Assembly (NCBI GenBank): GCA_023614405.1
Contig: CM042696.1
Location: forward strand, 336,093,211-336,157,210
DNA: 64,000 bases
Reading direction: 5' to 3'
Source: Avena insularis
Lineage: Eukaryota > Streptophyta > Magnoliopsida > Poales > Poaceae
Below, one piece after another: positions 58,386-64,000 of the stretch. Every line of letters begins with the position of its first letter. The stretch's first letter is position 1. Both the position numbers and the translations under genes were made by a program. The notes below the pieces were generated by a model that did no database searches, was not told the DNA's origin, and saw only the letters and a program-made list of their open reading frames with translations.

Positions 58386-59156
58386 ATGGAAGTTCAGTAC
58401 TGTAAGTTCTACCAGTTGGGCAATGGAGGCCAACTGATCTTCCAGAGGGATCTTGATTCACTGTCTGAGTACTTGGAGCACCCACATCCGGAATTCTTTG
58501 GAGCTCAACTACCTGGTCCATCAGGAGGAGACTTACAAAGGCTAGTAGTTGCTGATCTTCGAGGCAAGTTATAAGCGCCAATGTCTGAGAAGATTCGGTT
58601 CTCCATGAGAGAGAATAACTGGCTAGATGGATTAGCCAGGGCAATTCATGAAGCTCTCGCTCGTCTTTGCACACAGAATGTCAACCTAATCCAAGGAACC
58701 CGCTTTGCTCACTATGCAAGGCATGATTCTATGGGAATGCCTTTGGAGATGCCAAGTCACCCAGAGTTGAAGCGTCAAGTGGAGAACCTCGACTTCCTGC
58801 TGTATGACAGACATAAGGAATTGGACAACGCGAGAGAATTCGCCAACCACAACCTTGCCATTGCTGCCCAGAAGGCCCAGACTTTCTCACTACTCGTCAA
58901 GGATCGTCAGTCTCTTTGTCGTCAACGCACAAAGAAGTATCGCACCATCGACCGTCTTCGCAAGAAGGTGGCCGACCTCGAGAAGACCATCAAGGAGAAA
59001 GAAGCTCAGCTTACAGCAAGAGAAGAAGAAGAGGAAGGTGAAGACATCCAAGGGGATATTCACTCGTACCTAAGCAATGATGATGACTATCTGGAGGATG
59101 ATGCCATGGACTTCTACACTGACGATGATGACTCAGACTTCATCGATGATGAGTAG
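58386..59156 (+). pseudogene. G3 ORF0: extra coiled-coil/acidic protein upstream of gag
   Basis: One frame of 256 codons with a single TAA after codon 62 (58572). Starts MEVQYCKFYQLGNGGQLIFQ, then HPHPEFFGAQLPG; after the stop SMRENNWLDGLARAIHEALAR and HYARHDSMGMPLEMPSHPELK. Residues about 125-220 form a long charged helix (KKYRTIDRLRKKVADLEKTIK) likely to be a coiled coil. The tail is acidic (YLSNDDDYLEDDAMDFYTDDD) and ends DFIDDE. It lies between the PBS and gag in the same orientation. I recall similar proteins in grass gypsy elements but no assigned function; it is not gag, env or a known domain. G2 keeps only its last bases. Confidence 0.72.
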
Positions 59157-59407
59157 ATGCACTAGAGCACTATCGTAGGAGTGAGGAGTATCGGTCCCAT
59201 TGTATCTTAGCTTTCAGAATGGTTCTTAAAACCATCAGTTTTCCTTTGATGTTGTGGTGTGTGTGTGTTTGTATCATGTGCTTTTCTTGAATGAATGAAA
59301 AGAAGTTAGTTGCAAAACCTGACTCAAACTCAAAGTTTTAGCTTTGAAACCAAAACCATGAACCTTAGAACTTTCCCTCTTACCCCTTTATCTACCTCAA
59401 TCTTCAG
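59157..59407 (+). other. G3 ORF0-gag spacer
   Basis: 250 bp, non-coding, matching G2 34544-34795. It contains no obvious promoter. Confidence 0.6.
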
Positions 59408-60493
59408 ATGACTCGTGGAAACCAAGGAGGGAGCAGCTCACCGCAAGACCCAATGCTGCAGATTCTATAAATGCTCATTGCAGACCGTGAAGTTAGTAGG
59501 GCAGAGTGCCAAGCTAATCTAGCCACACCGCAGCAGATCGCCTAGATGGCTCACAACAATCAGAACCATGGAAATCAGGATCATCATGGCTCCAAACTCA
59601 AAAAATTCCAGAATACCAATCCCCCAATCTTTAGCAAGTCTGAAGACCCGTTGGATACTGATGATTGGTTGCAGACAATGGAGAACAACTTAGAAGTTGC
59701 CGGAGTGGATGCAAACGAGAAAGTTCTTTTCGCCACCCACTATTTGGCCGGAGATGCAAGAGCATGGTGGAACAACACCCGCACGATGAACCATGGTCAA
59801 GTGATGACATGGGAAGCCTTCAAAGTCAAGTTCAGCCGCAACCACGTGCCGCAGGGTCTAGTCACCAGAATGAGAGATGAATTCAGAGAGTTAAAGCAAG
59901 GCAGAATGACTGTAGTGGAATACCATGATAGATTCTTCTCCCTCACCAAGTATGAACCTGATGAGGTCAACACGGAGGCCAAGAAGAAGGAGAGATTCCT
60001 GAACGGACTGCATGATGAGATGCAAATAGTTCTCGTCAACATCCGTTTCAAGGATCTCGAAGAATTAGTCGACTCTACCATTCAAATGGAAGGGAAGATT
60101 AATCAAGCAAACGACAACCGCAAACGTCGGATGATGCACCAAGCTGGATCCAACTGTCACTAGAAGTACCGTCCCAACCCGTCTGCCGGATATGCCCCGC
60201 GGAACAATCGGCCCCCAATGTCTCGCCCAAGCTACCCCAACCATAGCAGAGGGAATGTGAAGTCCGGAGGAAACAACAATCACCTCGGTAACTCTAGCAG
60301 CTTCAACCGTGCACCTCCCAAGCACAACAACAACAACACTGCACCTAGAACTAGAAGCAATGTTGTGCCCGTGGCAGCAAAAGACAAGTCACAGATTACT
60401 TCTTTCCAGTGTGGAGTGAAGGGTCACTACTCAAATGAGTGCCCCAAGAAGATTGCCGCTACTGCCAATGTGAATGCCCCAGCTCAACAGTAG
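59408..60493 (+). pseudogene. G3 gag
   Basis: Starts MTRGNQGGSSSPQDP at 59408 in one frame to TAG at 60493, with stops near 59468, 59543 and 60161. It reads FATHYLAGDARAWWNNTRTMN and EFRELKQGRMTVVEYHDRFF, then an Asn-rich run and a zinc knuckle SFQCGVKGHYSNEC. The first Cys is Ser (G2 has Cys), so the knuckle is damaged. Three of the stops stand where G2 has Gln codons. Confidence 0.88.
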
Positions 60494-61361
60494 CATCATG
60501 TTCAACCCGAAAGAAGATTCTCCCCAGGGAACCCTCACAACCGCAATGGCCGTCTATTCCACAAGAACACCGAAGAAGCCCAAGAAGCACCAGATGTAGT
60601 GCTGGGTATGTTTTCTGTCAACTCAGTTTTAGCAAGAGTGTTTTTTGATTCTGGAGCATTGCACTCATTTGTCACCGAAGAATTTGCATGCACTAGTAAG
60701 ATTCACCCAACCAACTTGAAGCATGTCATGATAGTTCAAATACCCGGTTCAACAACAAAAGCTAGAAAAAATTGCAAAGTTGTGCCTATCAGAATACATG
60801 GGATAGATTTTTATGTCAATATAATAGTACTGGGAACCAAAGGTTTGGAAGTAGTACTAGGAAGGATTGGATGTCAAATCATAAAGGATTGATAGACTAT
60901 GCCAAGAAAGCTATCACCATGACCAGTAGCTCTGGAGTATCAGTAGAGCATATATCTGAAACTTTGGCCTGTCAATTCAAGTGCAACAAGAGTCTAGCCC
61001 TACCCACCATAGACCAAGTCAGAGTAGCCTGTGAATACCCCGACGTATTCCCAGATGAATTGCCCGGTATGCCCCCGAATAGGGATATTGAGTTCATTAT
61101 TGAACTAATCCCCGAAACCGGTCCCATAGCTCAGAGACCCTATAGCATGAACTCCCTAGAGTTAGTGGAACTGAAGAAGCAGTTGGATGCTATGCTGGAG
61201 AAAGGCTTGATTCAACCAAGCGCATCGCCATGGAGATCGCCTATTTTGTTCATCGACAAGAAGGATGGAGGCAACCATTTGTGCATAGATTAGAGGAAGC
61301 TGAATGACGTCACCATCAAGAACAAATACCCACTGCCAAGATAGAGGTTATATTCGATCAG
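60494..61361 (+). pseudogene. G3 protease and start of reverse transcriptase
   Basis: Protease active site DSGALHSFV (G2: DSGASHSFV); the catalytic Asp remains. A 2-base loss near 60862 shifts the frame in LGMDWM. Then [40 protein letters not shown] and SPILFIDKKDGGNH lead to TAG at 61293 (Tyr codon in G2). A further 1-base loss near 61340 (KYPLPKIEDL) follows. Confidence 0.87.
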
Positions 61362-62504
61362 TTGACTGGTGCCAGTGTGTTCTCTAAGATTGATCTTAGG
61401 ACTGGTTATCACCAACTTAAGATTCGTGCAAAGGATATTCCGAAGACCGCCTTTACTACTCGTTATGGATTATATGAGTATACGGTCATGTCTTTTGGAT
61501 TAACCAATGCCCCCACTTATTTCATGAATCTCATGAATAAGATCTTTATGAATTTTCTGGATAAGTTTGTTGTTGTGTTCATCGATGATATCCTTATCTA
61601 CTCCAAGTTAGAGGAAGACCATGAGAAACATTTGAGAATCATTCTTGAAACCCTTAGAGAGCATCGGTTGTGTGCCAAGTTCAGCAAATGTGAGTTTTGG
61701 CTGAAAGAAGTAGGATTCCTAGGACATCTTGTGTCTACCGGAGGAGTCGCTGTTGATCCCGCCAAGATCAAAGATGTTGAAGAATGGGAAGCCCCAACCA
61801 CTCAAACCCATGTCCGTGCATTTCTCGGATTAGCGGGATATTACCGCAAGTTCGTAGAAGGATTTTCAAGCATCACAAGACCCATGACCCAATTGTTGAA
61901 GAAGGACAAGAAGTTTGAATGGACCGACAAATGTGAAGCAAGTTTTCAAGAGCTCAAGAAGAGATTGATTTCAGCCCCAATATTGATCATGCTAGATATC
62001 AAGAAACCGTTTGATGTGTATTGTGATGCATCCAAGATTGGTCTCGGATGTGTATTGATGCAAGAAGGAAAAGTCATCGCATATATGTCTCAACAACTGA
62101 AGCAGCATGAGTAAAACTATCCTACCCATGATCTTGAATTAGCAGTCATAGTTTTGGCACTGAAGACATGACGTCATTACCTTATGGGTAATCGCTGTGA
62201 GATTTACTGAGATCATAAAAGCTTGAAGTACATTTTCACTCAGAAGGAGCTGAATATGAGGCAAAGGAGATGGATAGAGTTAATTAAGGTTTATGACCTT
62301 GACATTCACTATCACCCCGGCAAAGCCAATGTGGTAGCGGATGCTCTTAGCAGAATACCATGTAGACTAAACACTATGATCAAGGAGAAGCAACCAAGTT
62401 TGTATGAGGAGTTGGAGCAGTTTAGAATTGAGCTAGTTAGCCAAGGATTCTTAGCTAGCATTGAACTTCAACCCACTTTTATTAGCCAAATCAAGGAAGC
62501 ATAG
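61362..62504 (+). pseudogene. G3 reverse transcriptase core and RNase H
   Basis: 61362-62114 is open for 250 codons: [29 protein letters not shown], the catalytic [42 protein letters not shown], and the RNase H start [19 protein letters not shown] at 62112 and two TGA codons (near 62169, 62208) break RNase H, which resumes in frame with [12 protein letters not shown] and [16 protein letters not shown]. It lacks the small deletions seen in G2. Confidence 0.9.
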
Positions 62505-63629
62505 AAGGGAAATGAAAGTATCGACGGAATCAAGCGTCGTATTGGTACAGGAAAGGTACCTGGATTCACCGAAGACGAAGAAGGAGTTCTGTGGTACAAA
62601 GAACGTATCTGTGTGCCAGCAGATTCGGAGCTGAAGCATGTCATCATGCAAGAAGCTTATGATACTCTTTATTCTATCCACCCCGGAGGAATGAAGATGT
62701 ATCAGGATTTGAAGGAGCAATTTTGGTGGCACAAGATGAAGAGAGAAATCGGAAGCTACATCGCCAAGTATGATATCTGTCAGAGAGTCAAAGCAGAACA
62801 TCAGAGACCCGCCGGACTATTGCAATCATTGCAGATTCCGGAATGGAAATGGGATTCCGTCGGAATGGACTTTAGCACCGGTTTGTCTACTTCTAGTAGG
62901 GGAAATGACTCAATCTGGGTTATTGTTGATAGACTGTCCAAGGTTGCTCATTTTATACCGGTCAAGACAACCCACCAGAGTTCGAAGCTAGCAGAGTTGT
63001 ACATTGCTAGAATTGTTAGTCTGCATGGAACCCCCAAGACCATAGTATCGGATCGAGGAACCCAATTTACCTCGAGATTTTGGCAGAAAGTCCAAGAAGG
63101 ACTAGGAACCAAGTTGAATTTCAGCACAGCTTATCACCCGCAAACCGATGGACAGACTGAAAGAGTCAACCAAATCTTAGAAGATATGTTGAGAGCTTGT
63201 GTGTTAGAGTATGGATCAAAAAGGGAAGATTGTCTACCTTTTGCAGAATTCTCATATAACAACAGTTATCAAGCCAGTTTGCAAATGGCACCATTTGAGT
63301 TCTTATACGGAAGGAAGTGTCGTACCCCTTTGAATTGGTCGCAAGTAGGAGAGAGTCAGATTTTTGGACCCGACATTCTCCGAGAAGCCGAAGAGAAGGT
63401 TCACAAAGTTCGTGAGCACCTCAAGACCGCCCAATCCAGACAGAAGAGTTATGCTGACAAGAGAAGGAGAGACCTGCCTTTTAATGTTGGAGATTTTGTG
63501 TATCTCAAGGTTTCACCATTGAAAGGAACACAACGTTTTAGTCTAAAAGGAAAGTTAGCCCCTAGATATCAGACCCTTCAAGATTCTGAATCGCCGAGGA
63601 GAAGTATCGTATCAACTAGAACTGCTTGA
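62505..63629 (+). CDS. G3 integrase, open 338 codons
   Basis: Opens after TAG at 62504. The zinc finger is degraded: YDTLYSIH (first His lost) and KYDIC (first Cys lost). The core has GMDFSTGLS (Asp), IVSDRGTQF (Asp) and QTERVNQILED (Glu), so D,D-35-E is present. FSYNNSYQASLQMAPFEFLYG and SPLKGTQRFSLKGKLAPRY follow. A 2-base loss near 63565 shifts the frame in the GPF/Y module. Confidence 0.9.
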   Translation, partial: KGNESIDGIKRRIGTGKVPGFTEDEEGVLWYKERICVPADSELKHVIMQEAYDTLYSIHPGGMKMYQDLKEQFWWHKMKREIGSYIAKYDICQRVKAEHQRPAGLLQSLQIPEWKWDSVGMDFSTGLSTSSRGNDSIWVIVDRLSKVAHFIPVKTTHQSSKLAELYIARIVSLHGTPKTIVSDRGTQFTSRFWQKVQEGLGTKLNFSTAYHPQTDGQTERVNQILEDMLRACVLEYGSKREDCLPFAEFSYNNSYQASLQMAPFEFLYGRKCRTPLNWSQVGESQIFGPDILREAEEKVHKVREHLKTAQSRQKSYADKRRRDLPFNVGDFVYLKVSPLKGTQRFSLKGKLAPRYQTLQDSESPRRSIVSTRTA

Positions 63630-63921
63630 AGAGATGTCAGCCATCCACAATGTGTTCCATATCTCGTTACTTCGCAAATGCCTAGAAGTAACGAAGAAGA
63701 CCGAAGTTTTCAAGAACACCGATCACCGAGCTATGGATATCAACAAGGATCTGACGTATCGTGAAGTGCCTATCCGTATCTTGGAGGAAGCCTATAGAAC
63801 CACCAGGACCTGGAGTATCAAGTTTCTCAAGATTCAGTGGAGCAACCATACCGAAGAAGAAGCCACTTGGGAGCGAGAAGATTACATTAGGACAGAGTTA
63901 CCAGATCTCTTTAGTTCCTAG
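63630..63921 (+). pseudogene. G3 chromodomain
   Basis: Reads HNVFHISLLRKCLEV, then VPIRILEEAYRTTRTWSIKFL, IQWSNHTEEEATWERED and LPDLFSS-stop. It is the C-terminal chromodomain of the integrase, in a shifted frame. Complete compared with G2, which has stops here. Confidence 0.85.
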
Positions 63922-63970
63922 TTTTTTTTCTTAAATATCGGGACGAGATTTTGTTTAAGTGGTGAAGGTT

Positions 63971-64000
63971 TGTAACACCCCAAAACTTTAATCCAATTTA
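63971..64000 (+). repeat. G3 3' LTR, first 30 bp
   Basis: TGTAACACCCCAAAAC after a decayed polypurine tract. The rest is outside the window. Confidence 0.8.

Larger units (their letters stand above)
56246..64000 (+). mobile_element. G3: chromovirus element, plus strand, relative of G2 (3' LTR runs off the window)
   Basis: 5' LTR 56246-58155, PBS 58159-58171, ORF0, gag, pol, a decayed PPT (TTTAAGTGGTGAAGGTT) and 3' LTR start TGTAACACCCC at 63971. CCTAG (56241-56245) is the expected left target duplication. Proteins closely match G2. Many stops and four or more frameshifts make it dead. Confidence 0.9.

Overview
The window is intergenic DNA from a large, repeat-rich grass genome. No intact host gene was recognised. 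The copia LTR at the left edge resembles the BARE/Angela type of temperate grasses, the LINE and Helitron resemble grass families, and all gypsy copies carry plant chromovirus features. I infer a pooid grass (ryegrass/oat/wheat relatives) from family resemblance only. Almost every base belongs to a transposable element, mostly nested, and all elements look dead or non-autonomous.

Left part (1-8172): the 3' end of a copia element with its LTR, inserted next to a gypsy LTR (3012-4193). That LTR lies in a CACTA DNA transposon whose right terminus is at 6168 and which contains a broken AP2-like fragment. Next comes a minus-strand gypsy leader and LTR (6169-8172).

Helitron region (8173-18462): two minus-strand Helitrons lie 86 bp apart. 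Both have a terminal hairpin, a 10-nt spacer and CTAG at the 3' end, and similar TCAA... 5' ends. The first carries a broken RPA-like (replication protein A) gene and a 3.4-kb solo LTR. A third Helitron 3' end lies at 50481.

Central nest (18463-50480): an unclassified ~2.45-kb sequence is split by G1, a minus-strand chromovirus at 19681-49244 proved by an ATTAT target duplication. G1's gag is split at its WWE motif by a second chromovirus, G2 (26103-38555). G1's 3' LTR holds a 1-kb retroelement fragment. Its 5' leader holds a pair of ~630-bp direct repeats around a copia-like fragment, and a large solo-type LTR.

Right part (50481-64000): the Helitron end is cut by G6, a short non-autonomous gypsy-type element (51003-53737, TSD GACTC) full of PPT-like repeats. 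Then follows a LINE whose ORF1 is fused to reverse transcriptase by an internal deletion, cut by G3 (56246 to beyond the window). G3 is a plus-strand relative of G2 that keeps an extra coiled-coil/acidic reading frame (ORF0) between primer-binding site and gag.

There is no cooperating host pathway here; the genes are those of element life cycles (gag, protease, RT/RNase H, integrase with chromodomain; LINE ORF1/RT; Helitron RPA). The most unusual items are ORF0, the Helitron pair with its RPA gene, the G6 internal structure, and deletions that removed promoters or primer sites.
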